DNA of 64,000 nt, taken from assembly GCF_004402215.1 (NCBI RefSeq), contig NZ_SOEZ01000076.1, positions 43,047 to 107,046 of the forward strand. The letters run 5' to 3'. Source of the DNA: Cryobacterium tagatosivorans (GTDB lineage Bacteria > Actinomycetota > Actinomycetes > Actinomycetales > Microbacteriaceae). The stretch's first letter is position 1, and each line of letters starts with the position of its first letter. The notes under the pieces were generated by a model. The model searched no databases and had not been told where the DNA came from. It saw only the letters and a list, made by a program, of their open reading frames with translations. A program made the translations under genes and the position numbers. Shown piece by piece: positions 21,011 to 29,547 of this stretch.

Positions 21011-21047
21011 CCCGAACCCGACGCGCAACCCGACCTGAAACGCAACG

Positions 21048-22001
21048 GTGAACACTGATACCCGGATCAAGAACGTCCCAGTCGTAGGCCCTGGGGGACG
21101 CGCGAAGCTCGCGTCCCCCAGGGCCAAACGGCGCGGCCGATTCGACATCCTGCCCTACGCCCTCGTCACCCCGCTCGCACTCTTCATCATCAGCCTCGCC
21201 CTGATCCCCGCGGTCTTCACGATCGTGGCCTCGTTCTTCAAGGACCAGGCGCTGAATCCGCCCGTGCGGTTCAACGGCTTTGAGAACTTCGTCAACCTGT
21301 TCAACGACGCCGGCGTGCTGTCGAGCATGGGCAACACGGTGATCTACGTGCTCGTCGGCGTCATCCTGTCGACGGTCCTCGCGGTGTTCTTCGCGGTCAT
21401 CCTTCGCAAGAAGTTTCTCGGTCGCTCCCTGCTCATCGCCGTGCTGATTCTGCCCTGGGCCCTCCCGGGCGTCGTCAACGGGATCATCTGGAGCAACATC
21501 TGGGACAGCAATACCGGCCTGGTCAACAGCCTGCTGACGTCCATGCACCTGATCGACACCTACCAGGTCTTCCTCGGCCAGAACAAATTCATGACAATCC
21601 TGGCCATCGAGATGGTGCAGGTCTGGCAGATCACCCCGCTCTCCACCCTGCTCGTCCTGGCTTCGATGCAGAACATCCCCGATGAACTCTATGAAGCCGC
21701 GAGCCTGGACGGCGGTTCGCCGTGGAAGGTGTTCTGGTCGGTCACCCTGCCGCTCACCGCGCCCGGTATCACCATCGCGATGGTGCAGGCGGTGATCGCG
21801 ACCCTCAACATCTTCGACCAGCCCTACATTCTCAACGGCGCTGCCAGCACCGGAGCATCCCTCACCATGCAGACCTACTTCATCAGCTTCCAAAACCTTG
21901 ACTTCGGGCAGGGATACGCGCTGTCGCTCATCATCACGATCGTCACGCTGGTGCTGTCGCTCGGAATTCTCAAGCTCGTCTACCGCCCTGTGGAGTACTG
22001 A
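21048..22001 (+). CDS. ABC sugar transporter permease, MalF type
   Basis: 317-aa inner-membrane permease with six predicted helices and the EAA loop (YEAASLDGGSPWKVFWSVTLP) that docks the ATPase. GTG start 37 bp after the binding-protein stop. Its TGA overlaps the ATG of the second permease by one base, so the pair is coupled and should form a heterodimer. Confidence 0.92.
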   Translation: MNTDTRIKNVPVVGPGGRAKLASPRAKRRGRFDILPYALVTPLALFIISLALIPAVFTIVASFFKDQALNPPVRFNGFENFVNLFNDAGVLSSMGNTVIYVLVGVILSTVLAVFFAVILRKKFLGRSLLIAVLILPWALPGVVNGIIWSNIWDSNTGLVNSLLTSMHLIDTYQVFLGQNKFMTILAIEMVQVWQITPLSTLLVLASMQNIPDELYEAASLDGGSPWKVFWSVTLPLTAPGITIAMVQAVIATLNIFDQPYILNGAASTGASLTMQTYFISFQNLDFGQGYALSLIITIVTLVLSLGILKLVYRPVEY

Positions 22002-22837
22002 TGAATCGCCGTCCGCACTGGTTCCGATGGTTCGGAGTCGCCTTCATCGTGATCTGGTCGCTCGTGCCCGTGTACTGGGCGCTGAACACCAGCCTTCAAA
22101 CGGACGCCCAGGTGAGCTCGAAGCCCTCGAACTACGTTCCGCCTACTCCGACGTTGTCCAACTACCTAGCGCTGCTCACTGGCGAGGGTGAGACCGCAGC
22201 GGCGATTCGCCAGTCCTCCATCAACATCCTGATCGAGTGCACCCTGGCGACAGTGATCACCGTCGTGCTGGCGACGCTCGCAGCGTACGCATTCGCGCGG
22301 ATGAAGTTCCGGGGCGGGAAGATCCTCTTCTACGCCGTGCTCGCCACGATGGCATTCCCGGCGTACACGACCCTGATCCCGATCTACCGCATCCTGAGCA
22401 CATTCGGCCTCGTCAACACGTATACGGGCATCGTGCTCGTGTACGTCTCGGGGTTCCTCCCGCTCGCGACCTGGATTCTCTACAACTACATGTCGAGTCT
22501 TCCGTTGGCCATTGAGGAAGCCGGCACCATGGATGGCGCCAGCCGGATGAAGATCCTGTGGCACATCGTGATTCCCCTGGCGCTGCCCGGAATCATCTCC
22601 ACCGCGATCATCACGTTCCTGTTCGCGTGGGGTCAGTTCCTGTTCCCGCTCGTGCTGTCGAGCGACCTGTCGACGCAGCCTTTGACTGTCGTCATCGCTG
22701 CGCTGCAGGGCAGGCACGTCGTGCCCTTCTCGCTGCTCAGCGCCGCCGGAATCATCGCCATCGCCGTTCCCGCGGCCATCGCCCTGATCCTGAACAAGTA
22801 CATCGTCAGCGGGCTGCTCGCCGGAAGCGTGAAGTAG
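22001..22837 (+). CDS. ABC sugar transporter permease, MalG type
   Basis: 278-aa inner-membrane permease, second half of the importer channel. The EAA motif reads EEAGTMDGASRMKILWHIVIPLA-like near residue 170, and the C-terminus ends in the usual VSGLLAGSVKG-like form. It overlaps the first permease (TGATG). Transcription ends in a hairpin against the convergent deoR gene. Confidence 0.92.
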   Translation: MNRRPHWFRWFGVAFIVIWSLVPVYWALNTSLQTDAQVSSKPSNYVPPTPTLSNYLALLTGEGETAAAIRQSSINILIECTLATVITVVLATLAAYAFARMKFRGGKILFYAVLATMAFPAYTTLIPIYRILSTFGLVNTYTGIVLVYVSGFLPLATWILYNYMSSLPLAIEEAGTMDGASRMKILWHIVIPLALPGIISTAIITFLFAWGQFLFPLVLSSDLSTQPLTVVIAALQGRHVVPFSLLSAAGIIAIAVPAAIALILNKYIVSGLLAGSVK

Positions 22838-22865
22838 CCGTGCGTGTGGGACCGATGCGCTCGTA

Positions 22866-22909
22866 GTGCGCCGCTACGCGGGCGATGCGCCACGCGCGCA
22901 GCGGCGCAC
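22866..22909. terminator. bidirectional hairpin between permease and deoR genes (family E, copy 1)
   Basis: GTGCGCCGCTACGCG at 22866-22880 pairs with 22895-22909 at 14 of 15 positions, loop 14 nt. The genes on both sides converge on it. A related hairpin (arm GCGCCGCTGCGCG) is at 53591-53667. Confidence 0.7.
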
Positions 22910-22958
22910 CGCCCGCGCAGCTCAAATTTCCCCGCAATCCGGCTTTGGGAGAAACGTC

Positions 22959-23825
22959 CTAAGCGTCCGGGGAGGCGGCCTTCGCCTGCCTGGCACGGGA
23001 CGGCCGCGTCCCGGTGAGGTCGACGACGTGCACCTGGACGCCCGCGTCGGCGATGCGCTGGAGCTCGGCCGGGTCCGCATTCGAGTCGGTGACCAGGTCG
23101 CTGATCTGCGAGAGGTCCGCCATTTTCGCGAGGGTCACCCGTCCGACCTTCGAACCGTCGGCGACCACGATCACCCGCTGGGCGCTGGCGACCATCGCGT
23201 TGTTCGTGCGCGCCTCGGTGTCGTCGTGGGTCGTGACCCCGCCGCTTGCCGTGATGCCGTCGGTGCCCAGGATGGCCGTGCCCACGTTGATCGCCTTGAA
23301 GGTGTTCTCGGACAGCGAGCCGACCGCCTCGAACGAACTCAACCGCACCACTCCGCCGGTGATGATCACCTTGAGCTGCGGCCGCGCCGCGCACTCCAGG
23401 GCGGTGGTGAGCGAGTTGGTCACGATCGTCAACTCGGTGCGGTTGCCGAGGGCCCTGGCCACCTCCGCCGTGGTTGTGCCGCCGCTGATCGCCACCGCGT
23501 ACGGCCCGGAGGGGATCATTTCGACCGCGCGCCGGGCGATACGTTGCTTGGCTTCCCGAAACTGGGTGTCGCGAAGCCGGACCGGAATCTCGCTGTGCGA
23601 GTCCAGGGCGCGGGCGCCTCCGTGGGTTCGCACGAGCAGGCCCTGCTCGTCGAGGTCGGCCAGATCTCGGCGGAGAGTAGCGGCCGACACCCCGAGGTCC
23701 TCGGCGAGGGAGGCCAGGGACACCGTGTTCTGGTCATGCAGCGCGGACAGGACCGATCGCATCCGGTCGGAGCGCTTGGCCGATACTGCGCGCGGATGGG
23801 ATTCGAAGTAGCCGTCTGGGGACAT
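22959..23825 (-). CDS. DeoR/GlpR-family transcriptional regulator of the amino-sugar genes
   Basis: 288 aa. The N-terminal winged HTH (residues ~17-75; VSLASLAEDLGVSAATLRRDL) is followed by a DeoR C-terminal sugar-phosphate sensor domain with the phosphate-binding ISGGTTTAEVA and ITGGVVR and the family end motif VVADGSKVGR. Such proteins normally repress neighbouring sugar genes and are released by a phosphorylated intermediate. It stands between the transporter and enzyme genes and is divergent from kbaY. Matching putative half-sites lie before itself and before the transporter, so autoregulation and AgaR-like control are likely. Confidence 0.9.
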   Translation of the reverse strand: MSPDGYFESHPRAVSAKRSDRMRSVLSALHDQNTVSLASLAEDLGVSAATLRRDLADLDEQGLLVRTHGGARALDSHSEIPVRLRDTQFREAKQRIARRAVEMIPSGPYAVAISGGTTTAEVARALGNRTELTIVTNSLTTALECAARPQLKVIITGGVVRLSSFEAVGSLSENTFKAINVGTAILGTDGITASGGVTTHDDTEARTNNAMVASAQRVIVVADGSKVGRVTLAKMADLSQISDLVTDSNADPAELQRIADAGVQVHVVDLTGTRPSRARQAKAASPDA

Positions 23826-23843
23826 GATTCGCTTTCTTGTATC

Positions 23844-23868
23844 AAGTGCGCATTGTTTGTGCCCACTT
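23844..23868. promoter_or_regulatory. putative DeoR operator in the deoR-kbaY divergent region
   Basis: AAGTGCGCA and TGCCCACTT, separated by 7 nt, form an inverted repeat matching at 8 of 9 positions. It starts 19 bp before the deoR ATG. The half-site equals the one at 19579-19587. A second small palindrome, GCGTG-ATC-CACGC, is at about 23895-23907. Confidence 0.6.
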
Positions 23869-23961
23869 TAGCGTCAAAACGCTCGTCATATTGCGTGATC
23901 CACGCAGTATGTCGCAGTATTTACTCATGACTAAGGTGACGCTCGTGGCGACGGACGCGCT

Positions 23962-24834
23962 GTGACGCTCGCCACCACCCGGGACCTTGTCGCCGGGGCC
24001 GTGACCGACAAGCGGGCAGTCCTCGCCTTCAACGTGATCACGCTGGAGCACGCCGAAGGCATCGTTGCCGGCGTCGAACGGGCGAACGCGCAGGCTCTCC
24101 TGCAGGTGAGCGAGAATGCCGTCCGCTTTCACGGCGGAGCGCCGGCGCCGATCCTGGCCGCCTGCGCCAGGCTCGCCGCGGCATCCACCGCCCCCATCGC
24201 CATCCACCTCGACCACTTCCAGGACCTCGAGCTGACCGAGCGCACCCTGGAGCAGGCCGCCGGACTCGGGGTGAGCTCGATCATGGTCGACGCCTCCAAT
24301 CTCGAATACACCCAGAACGTGCAGCGCACGCTCGAGCTCGCACGGCACGCCCATGACCTGGGCCTCTGGGTCGAAGCCGAACTCGGCGAGATCGGCGGGA
24401 AAGACGGCGCCCACGCGCCCGGCGTGCGCACCGACCCCGGCGACGCCCGCGACTTCGTCCGGCAGACAGCGGTGGACGGACTCGCCGTCGCGGTCGGCAG
24501 CTCGCACGCGATGACCTCCCAGGATGCCTCGCTCGACCTGGACCTGATCGGCACCCTGGCCGCCCAGCTTCCGGTCCCCCTCGTGCTGCACGGCTCCTCC
24601 GGCGTGGCCGATGCGACGCTCACGAACGCGATCCGGGCCGGCATCCGCAAGGTGAACGTGGGAACGGCGTTGAACGTCGCATTCACCCGGGAGATCCGTC
24701 GATTCCTGCAGTCGAATCCCGAGACCACCGATCCCCGAAAATACCTCGCGGAAGGGCGCGAGGCCGTTGCCCGCGCCGTCGCCCATCTCTGCGTCGTTGT
24801 CGACCCGGAGCGTCAGAACGGGCCGACGCAGTGA
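23962..24834 (+). CDS. class II ketose-bisphosphate aldolase (tagatose-bisphosphate aldolase, KbaY/AgaY-like)
   Basis: 290-aa zinc-dependent class II aldolase that cleaves tagatose (or fructose) 1,6-bisphosphate to DHAP and glyceraldehyde 3-phosphate. Zinc and catalytic motifs are visible: HLDHFQD, EAELGEIGGKD, and LHGSSGVAD followed by GIRKVNVGT. GTG start with a weak ribosome site. It overlaps the start of the KbaZ-like gene region by a few bases, and this pairing with a GatZ/KbaZ subunit indicates tagatose-bisphosphate as substrate. Confidence 0.88.
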   Translation: MTLATTRDLVAGAVTDKRAVLAFNVITLEHAEGIVAGVERANAQALLQVSENAVRFHGGAPAPILAACARLAAASTAPIAIHLDHFQDLELTERTLEQAAGLGVSSIMVDASNLEYTQNVQRTLELARHAHDLGLWVEAELGEIGGKDGAHAPGVRTDPGDARDFVRQTAVDGLAVAVGSSHAMTSQDASLDLDLIGTLAAQLPVPLVLHGSSGVADATLTNAIRAGIRKVNVGTALNVAFTREIRRFLQSNPETTDPRKYLAEGREAVARAVAHLCVVVDPERQNGPTQ

Positions 24835-24863
24835 TGCGTCCGGAACCGAAAACAAGGAGCACG

Positions 24864-26231
24864 ATGCCAAATCACCTGTGGAACACGATCCGTCAGCATA
24901 AGAGCGGCGACGCGGTCGGCATCTACTCGGTCTGCTCGGCACACCCGACGGTCCTGGAGGCCGCCATCCGCCAGGCGGCGAGCGACGACACGTACGCCCT
25001 GATCGAGGCCACGTCCAACCAGGTCGACCAGTTCGGCGGCTACACGGGCCTGCGTCCGCCCGACTTCCGCGAACTCGTGTACGCGATCGCGGACCGCCTG
25101 GACTTCCCCCGGGACCGGCTCGTTCTCGGCGGGGATCACCTCGGACCGAACCGCTGGCAGAAGCTGCCGGCCGAGGAAGCCATGAAGAACGCGGAGACCC
25201 TGGTCGCGGCGTACGTCGAGGCGGGCTACACAAAGATTCACCTCGACTGCAGCATGTCGTGCGCGGGCGACCCCGTGCCCGTCGGCGACGACCTGGTGGC
25301 GACGCGCACGGCACGGCTCCTGCGGGTCGCGGAGGATGCCGCCCAGCGCGCCGGCATCCCGGGCCAGGTCCTCTACGTCATCGGTACGGAGGTGCCGGTG
25401 CCGGGCGGCGCCCACGAGACGCTCGATGAACTGACGGCGACATCGCCGGAGGCCGCGCGCGAGACGCTCGACCGGCACCGCACCGCGTTCGCCGAACTCG
25501 ATCTTCAGGACGTCTGGCCAAGGATCATCGCGATGGTCGTGCAGCCCGGGGTGGAATTCGACCACCTGCAGGTCATCGCCTACCGCCGAGAAGCGACGGT
25601 CGACCTCCGAACCGTGCTGGGCGACGAGCCCGGCCTGGTGTTCGAGGCGCACTCCACGGACTACCAGCTCACCGGCCGGCTCACGGAGCTCGTCGAGGAC
25701 CACTGGGCGATCCTCAAGGTGGGTCCCGGCCTGACGTTCGCGATGCGCGAGGCGCTCTTCGCCCTGGCCAAGGTCGAGGACGAGCTGGTGCCCGCCGCGG
25801 ACCGCTCCGACCTGATCAACGTCATCGAACGCCGAATGCTCGCCAACCCGGGCTACTGGGAGGGCTACTACGAGGGCAGCGCCGACGAACAGCGCATCGC
25901 CCGGCGTTTCAGCTACAGCGACCGGCTGCGCTACTACTGGCCAGACCCCGAGATCGAGGCCGCGGAGAACCGCCTGTACGAGAACCTGGGCAACCTGCAG
26001 ATCCCGCTGCCCCTGATCAGCCAGTTCCTGCCCGAGCAGTACGCCCGCGTTCGCGCCGGCATCCTGGCACCGGATCCTCGGGAGCTCGTTGTCGACAAGG
26101 TCCGCGACGCACTGCGCCCCTATTCGGCGGCCTGCTTCCCCGTTCTTCCCGAACCGTCCACCACCGCAGCTACTGCACCCACCGCATCCGCTGTCTCCAC
26201 CGCATCCACCGAGGGAAATCTCAATGACTAG
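24864..26231 (+). CDS. D-tagatose-1,6-bisphosphate aldolase accessory subunit, GatZ/KbaZ/AgaZ family
   Basis: 455-aa homologue of the non-catalytic GatZ/KbaZ chaperone-like subunit required for full activity and stability of the class II aldolase. Family sequence includes GIYSVCSAHPTVLEAA, EATSNQVDQFGGYTG and KIHLDCSMSCAGD. The ATG at 24864 was preferred over earlier GTG/ATG codons at 24831-24836 because AAGGAG lies 6 bases upstream. The last 25 residues are an Ala/Thr-rich repeat (TAATAPTASAVSTAST) not normal for the family. It overlaps agaS by 8 bp. Confidence 0.9.
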   Translation: MPNHLWNTIRQHKSGDAVGIYSVCSAHPTVLEAAIRQAASDDTYALIEATSNQVDQFGGYTGLRPPDFRELVYAIADRLDFPRDRLVLGGDHLGPNRWQKLPAEEAMKNAETLVAAYVEAGYTKIHLDCSMSCAGDPVPVGDDLVATRTARLLRVAEDAAQRAGIPGQVLYVIGTEVPVPGGAHETLDELTATSPEAARETLDRHRTAFAELDLQDVWPRIIAMVVQPGVEFDHLQVIAYRREATVDLRTVLGDEPGLVFEAHSTDYQLTGRLTELVEDHWAILKVGPGLTFAMREALFALAKVEDELVPAADRSDLINVIERRMLANPGYWEGYYEGSADEQRIARRFSYSDRLRYYWPDPEIEAAENRLYENLGNLQIPLPLISQFLPEQYARVRAGILAPDPRELVVDKVRDALRPYSAACFPVLPEPSTTAATAPTASAVSTASTEGNLND

Positions 26232-27414
26232 TCCGCTCACCTCACCCGGCGTCCTCACCCCCGGCCCCGGCTCTGAAGCCACGGTCCGCGAGATCATCCA
26301 GCAGCCCGCGGTATGGGGCGAGGCGGCATCCGCCATCGCCGCACTGCGCCAGGAGCTGGATGCCTTCCTCGCGCCGCTGCTGGCCCGCCCCGACCTGCGC
26401 ATCCTGCTGACCGGTGCCGGAACATCCGCCTTCGTCGGGGAGATCGCCGCTCCGGCCCTCTCCCGCCTTCTCGACCGCCGCGTCGAGGCCCTCGCGACCA
26501 CCGACATCGTCTCGAACCCGCGGGACTATCTCACGGAGGATCTGCCCACGCTGCTCATCTCGTTTGCCCGATCGGGCAACAGCCCGGAGAGCATCGCCGC
26601 CACCCGCCTGGCCGACGAGTGCCTCACCGACGTCAGCCACCTGGTGCTGACCTGCGACCGGGTCGGCGGCCTCTACCGGGAGCACGAGGGTCGCGAGAAG
26701 TCGATGACCGTGCTGATGCCCGAACGTTCCAACGACGAGGGGTTCGCGATGACCTCGAGCTTCACGTCGATGCTCCTGTCGTGCCTGCTCATCCTGGGGG
26801 GCGAGAATGACTCCGCGGTCAGCGCCCTCGCCGCCGCCGCGACCAGCGTCATCCAGTCCCGGCAGCAGGCCATCCGCCAGCTCGCCGCCAACGGATACGA
26901 CCGGATCGTGTACCTGGGCAGCGGTCCGCTGACCGGGCTGGCGCGCGAATCCGCGCTGAAGCTCCTGGAGCTCACCGCCGGCCGGGTCGTCACCTACTTC
27001 GACTCCGCCCTGGGCTTCCGCCACGGCCCGAAGGCCGTGCTCGACGACCGCACGCTCGTGCTCGTCTACGTGTCATCGGACCCGTACACCCGCCAGTACG
27101 ACCTGGACATCATCGCCGAGCTCCGCTCGACGCAGAACCCGGACAGCGTCATCGCGATCGCCGCCGAGCCGCTGCCGTCGACGCACGGTGAATCGTGGGT
27201 TCTCGAGGGGCTGACCGGCCTGAACGACGCATACCTTGCCGTAGGCTACGTCGTCGTGGCACAGATCCTCGGTTTGTCGTTCGCCCTGCAGCTCGGCACG
27301 ACAGCAGACAACCCCTTCCCCGGAGGCGACGTCAACCGCGTTGTCCAGGGCGTCAGCATCCACCCGTTGGCGCCGGTCGCGGGCGAAGCCGCGGTGACGA
27401 GCACCCGGCCGTGA
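26224..27414 (+). CDS. agaS: SIS-domain amino-sugar-phosphate deaminase/isomerase, AgaS family
   Basis: 396 aa with two SIS domains. Phosphosugar-binding motifs include LLTGAGTSAFVGE, SFARSGNSPESIAA and YLGSGPLTGLARESALKLLE. AgaS converts galactosamine 6-phosphate to tagatose 6-phosphate plus ammonia. Together with KbaYZ-type aldolase subunits and a kinase it points to N-acetylgalactosamine or galactosamine catabolism. ATG inside the end of the upstream gene and a 4-bp GTGA overlap with the kinase gene show a tightly coupled operon. Confidence 0.88.
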   Translation: MTSPLTSPGVLTPGPGSEATVREIIQQPAVWGEAASAIAALRQELDAFLAPLLARPDLRILLTGAGTSAFVGEIAAPALSRLLDRRVEALATTDIVSNPRDYLTEDLPTLLISFARSGNSPESIAATRLADECLTDVSHLVLTCDRVGGLYREHEGREKSMTVLMPERSNDEGFAMTSSFTSMLLSCLLILGGENDSAVSALAAAATSVIQSRQQAIRQLAANGYDRIVYLGSGPLTGLARESALKLLELTAGRVVTYFDSALGFRHGPKAVLDDRTLVLVYVSSDPYTRQYDLDIIAELRSTQNPDSVIAIAAEPLPSTHGESWVLEGLTGLNDAYLAVGYVVVAQILGLSFALQLGTTADNPFPGGDVNRVVQGVSIHPLAPVAGEAAVTSTRP

Positions 27415-28376
27415 CTCTGTTCCTGGGCGTCGACGGCGGCGGTTCGAAAACCGCCTTCGTGCTCCTCGACGACTCGGGACGGATTCTGGCCGAGGCAGTG
27501 ACCCGGAGCTGCTACTACTTCACCGAGGGAATCGAGCTCGTCGAACGGGTCCTCGCTGACGGTGTCGGCCAGGTGTGCCGCTCTGCGGGCGTCGAGGCAG
27601 CGGACATCCGTCAAGCCTTCTTCGGCCTGCCCGGCTACGGCGAGGCGAGCGACGACGTGGAAACCCTGGACGCGCTCCCCCGGAACGTTCTCGGCCACGA
27701 CCGGTACTCCTGCGGCAACGACATGGTCTGCGGCTGGGCCGGGTCACTGGGCGGCATCGACGGCATCAACGTCATCAGCGGCACCGGCTCCATGACCTAC
27801 GGAGAGCGTGACGGCCTGGGCTATCGAGTCGGCGGCTGGGGCGAACTGTTCGGCGACGAAGGTTCGGCGTACTGGATCGCCACCCGCGGCCTGAACGCGT
27901 TCACCCGGATGAGTGATGGCCGCCTCCCCCGCGGCCCGCTGTACGACGCCATCAAGTCGCGCGTCGGCGTGCACAGCGACCTCGACCTGATCCATGTCGT
28001 GGTCGACCGCTGGCAGGGTCAGCGGAGCGCCATCGCCGACCTGTCCAAGACGGTCGTCGAAGCCGAGTCGCAGGGTGACGCCGTTGCCGCCGGCATCCTG
28101 ACCGAGGCGTGCGCCGAGCTGGCCACGATTGTCGAAACGACGCGGGTCGAGCTCGGCTTCGGCGAGGGCGAGCCCGTCCCCGTGTCGTACTCGGGCGGGA
28201 TGTTCAACGCGGAGTTCATTCGCCGGGGCTTCGAAGACGCCCTGGTCGCCCGGAGCCCGTACTACGACCTGCGCCCGCCCCTGTTCAGCCCCGTCGCCGG
28301 TGCGGCGCTCTACGCGGCAAAGAAAGCCGGCAGCCCCCTGTCGGAGAAGGCGCTCGCCGTTCTTCGTTCCCGGTGA
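27411..28376 (+). CDS. BadF/BadG-type amino-sugar kinase (NagK-like, candidate AgaK)
   Basis: 321-aa ASKHA-fold kinase. Phosphate-1 motif FLGVDGGGSKTAFVLLD, phosphate-2 region NVISGTGSMTYGE, and adenosine motif SYSGGMFN match the BadF/BadG/N-acetylglucosamine kinase family. In this operon it probably phosphorylates imported GalNAc or galactosamine at C6, since the uptake system is an ABC transporter and not a phosphotransferase system. GTG start overlaps the agaS stop (GTGA). A deacetylase (AgaA/NagA) and tagatose-6-phosphate kinase needed for a complete route are not in this window. Confidence 0.82.
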   Translation: MTLFLGVDGGGSKTAFVLLDDSGRILAEAVTRSCYYFTEGIELVERVLADGVGQVCRSAGVEAADIRQAFFGLPGYGEASDDVETLDALPRNVLGHDRYSCGNDMVCGWAGSLGGIDGINVISGTGSMTYGERDGLGYRVGGWGELFGDEGSAYWIATRGLNAFTRMSDGRLPRGPLYDAIKSRVGVHSDLDLIHVVVDRWQGQRSAIADLSKTVVEAESQGDAVAAGILTEACAELATIVETTRVELGFGEGEPVPVSYSGGMFNAEFIRRGFEDALVARSPYYDLRPPLFSPVAGAALYAAKKAGSPLSEKALAVLRSR

Positions 28377-28428
28377 GGGTTGCCGGGTGACTACGGGGTT
28401 GACCGTCGGGCGCGGAGCGGGCCGCTCC

Positions 28429-28434
28429 TAGGAT
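28429..28434 (+). promoter_or_regulatory. -10 element of a probable leaderless promoter
   Basis: TAGGAT ends 6 bp before the ATG at 28441. In actinobacteria this spacing puts the transcription start on the A of the start codon. No Shine-Dalgarno is present. TTGACC at 28399-28404 is too far (24 bp) for a normal -35. Confidence 0.55.
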
Positions 28435-28440
28435 GAGCGC

Positions 28441-29418
28441 ATGCGCGCAATCCTCGTGAACGCCCCCGGCGGGCCCGAAGCCCTCTCCCTCAGCACCGTG
28501 GACGACCTGCCCGTCGGGACCAGGGACATCCGGATTCTGGTGGCCGCGGCGGGCGTCAACCGTGCGGACGTATCGCAGCGCGAGGGCCGGTACCCGTCGC
28601 CGGCCGGGGCGCCGCAGTGGCCGGGGCTCGAGGTGTCGGGCGTGGTGACCGAGGTCGGGGCCGAGGTGCGCCTGTTCGCGGTCGGCGACCGGGTGTGCGC
28701 GCTGCTCGCCGGCGGCGGCTACGCCACCGAGGCCGTGGTGCACGAGGACCTCGCGCTGCCCGTTCCGGACTCGCTCGACCTCGTCGAGGCGGCCGGGCTG
28801 CCCGAGGCGCTGGCGACGGTGTGGTCGAACGTGTTCATGAGCGCGGGCCTCGTCGCGGGCGAGACGCTGCTCGTGCACGGCGGCGCCAGCGGCATCGGCA
28901 CGACGGCGATCCAGCTCGGCGTGCTGTCCGGCGCTCGGGTCGCGGTGACGGCCGGATCGGCTGCGAAACTCGAGGTGTGCCGGAGCCTGGGCGCGGAGAT
29001 CCTGATCAACTACCGCGAGCAGGACTTCCCCGCGGAGATCGGGGCGGCCACCGGCGGGCACGGGGCCGACGTGATCCTCGACATCATCGGCGGCTCGTAC
29101 GCCGCGCGAAATGTGGCGGCGCTGGCGATGGGCGGACGCATCATGGTGATCGCCAACCAGAGCGGCGAGAACGCGAGCTTCAACCCGTTCCACCTCATGC
29201 AGAAGCGCGGGCGGTACTGGGGCACGACGCTCCGCGCCCGCCCGTTCGAGGAGAAGGCCGCGATCATCCGCGGCATCCGAACGGATGTCTGGCCCTGGGT
29301 CGAATCCGGAGCCTTCCGCCCCGTGATCGACAGCCGGTTCCCGTTCTCGTCGGCGGCGGATGCGCACCGCCTGCTGGAGTCGTCGGCGCACGTGGGGAAG
29401 ATCCTGCTGGTGCCCTGA
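28441..29418 (+). CDS. NAD(P)H:quinone oxidoreductase, zinc-free MDR (PIG3/QOR) family
   Basis: 325-aa medium-chain reductase. The N-terminal GroES-like part contains AGVNRADVSQREGRYP and GLEVSGVV. The Rossmann part has LLVHGGASGIGTTAIQL and the NADPH-site VTAGSAAKLEVCRSLGAE-like segment. The catalytic-domain cysteines of zinc enzymes are missing, as expected for quinone reductases. Likely reduces quinones or enones with NADPH. It stands alone and appears to be expressed from a leaderless promoter. Confidence 0.88.
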   Translation: MRAILVNAPGGPEALSLSTVDDLPVGTRDIRILVAAAGVNRADVSQREGRYPSPAGAPQWPGLEVSGVVTEVGAEVRLFAVGDRVCALLAGGGYATEAVVHEDLALPVPDSLDLVEAAGLPEALATVWSNVFMSAGLVAGETLLVHGGASGIGTTAIQLGVLSGARVAVTAGSAAKLEVCRSLGAEILINYREQDFPAEIGAATGGHGADVILDIIGGSYAARNVAALAMGGRIMVIANQSGENASFNPFHLMQKRGRYWGTTLRARPFEEKAAIIRGIRTDVWPWVESGAFRPVIDSRFPFSSAADAHRLLESSAHVGKILLVP

Positions 29419-29475
29419 GCTGGGTGGTGCGAGCGTTGGCGGATGCCATTCCTCCACAGGCGCGCCCTGTCGGAG

Positions 29476-29484
29476 TTATCCACA
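29476..29484 (+). promoter_or_regulatory. perfect DnaA-box sequence before the 13E12 HNH gene
   Basis: TTATCCACA, identical to the strong DnaA-box consensus, lies 64 bp upstream of the HNH ATG, within the AT-rich phrase GTTATCCACAGAAAAT. A related TCCACAG occurs about 30 bp earlier. A single box does not make an origin. Confidence 0.5.
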
Positions 29485-29547
29485 GAAAATACGGCTGACC
29501 TGGCCTTTGTCGGCAGGAATGTCGGTGGTTCCGCGGAGACTTGACGC

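Noticed and set aside
29476..29484. Replication origin
   Set aside because: Only one perfect DnaA box, no dnaA/dnaN/gyrB genes nearby and no AT-rich unwinding region.
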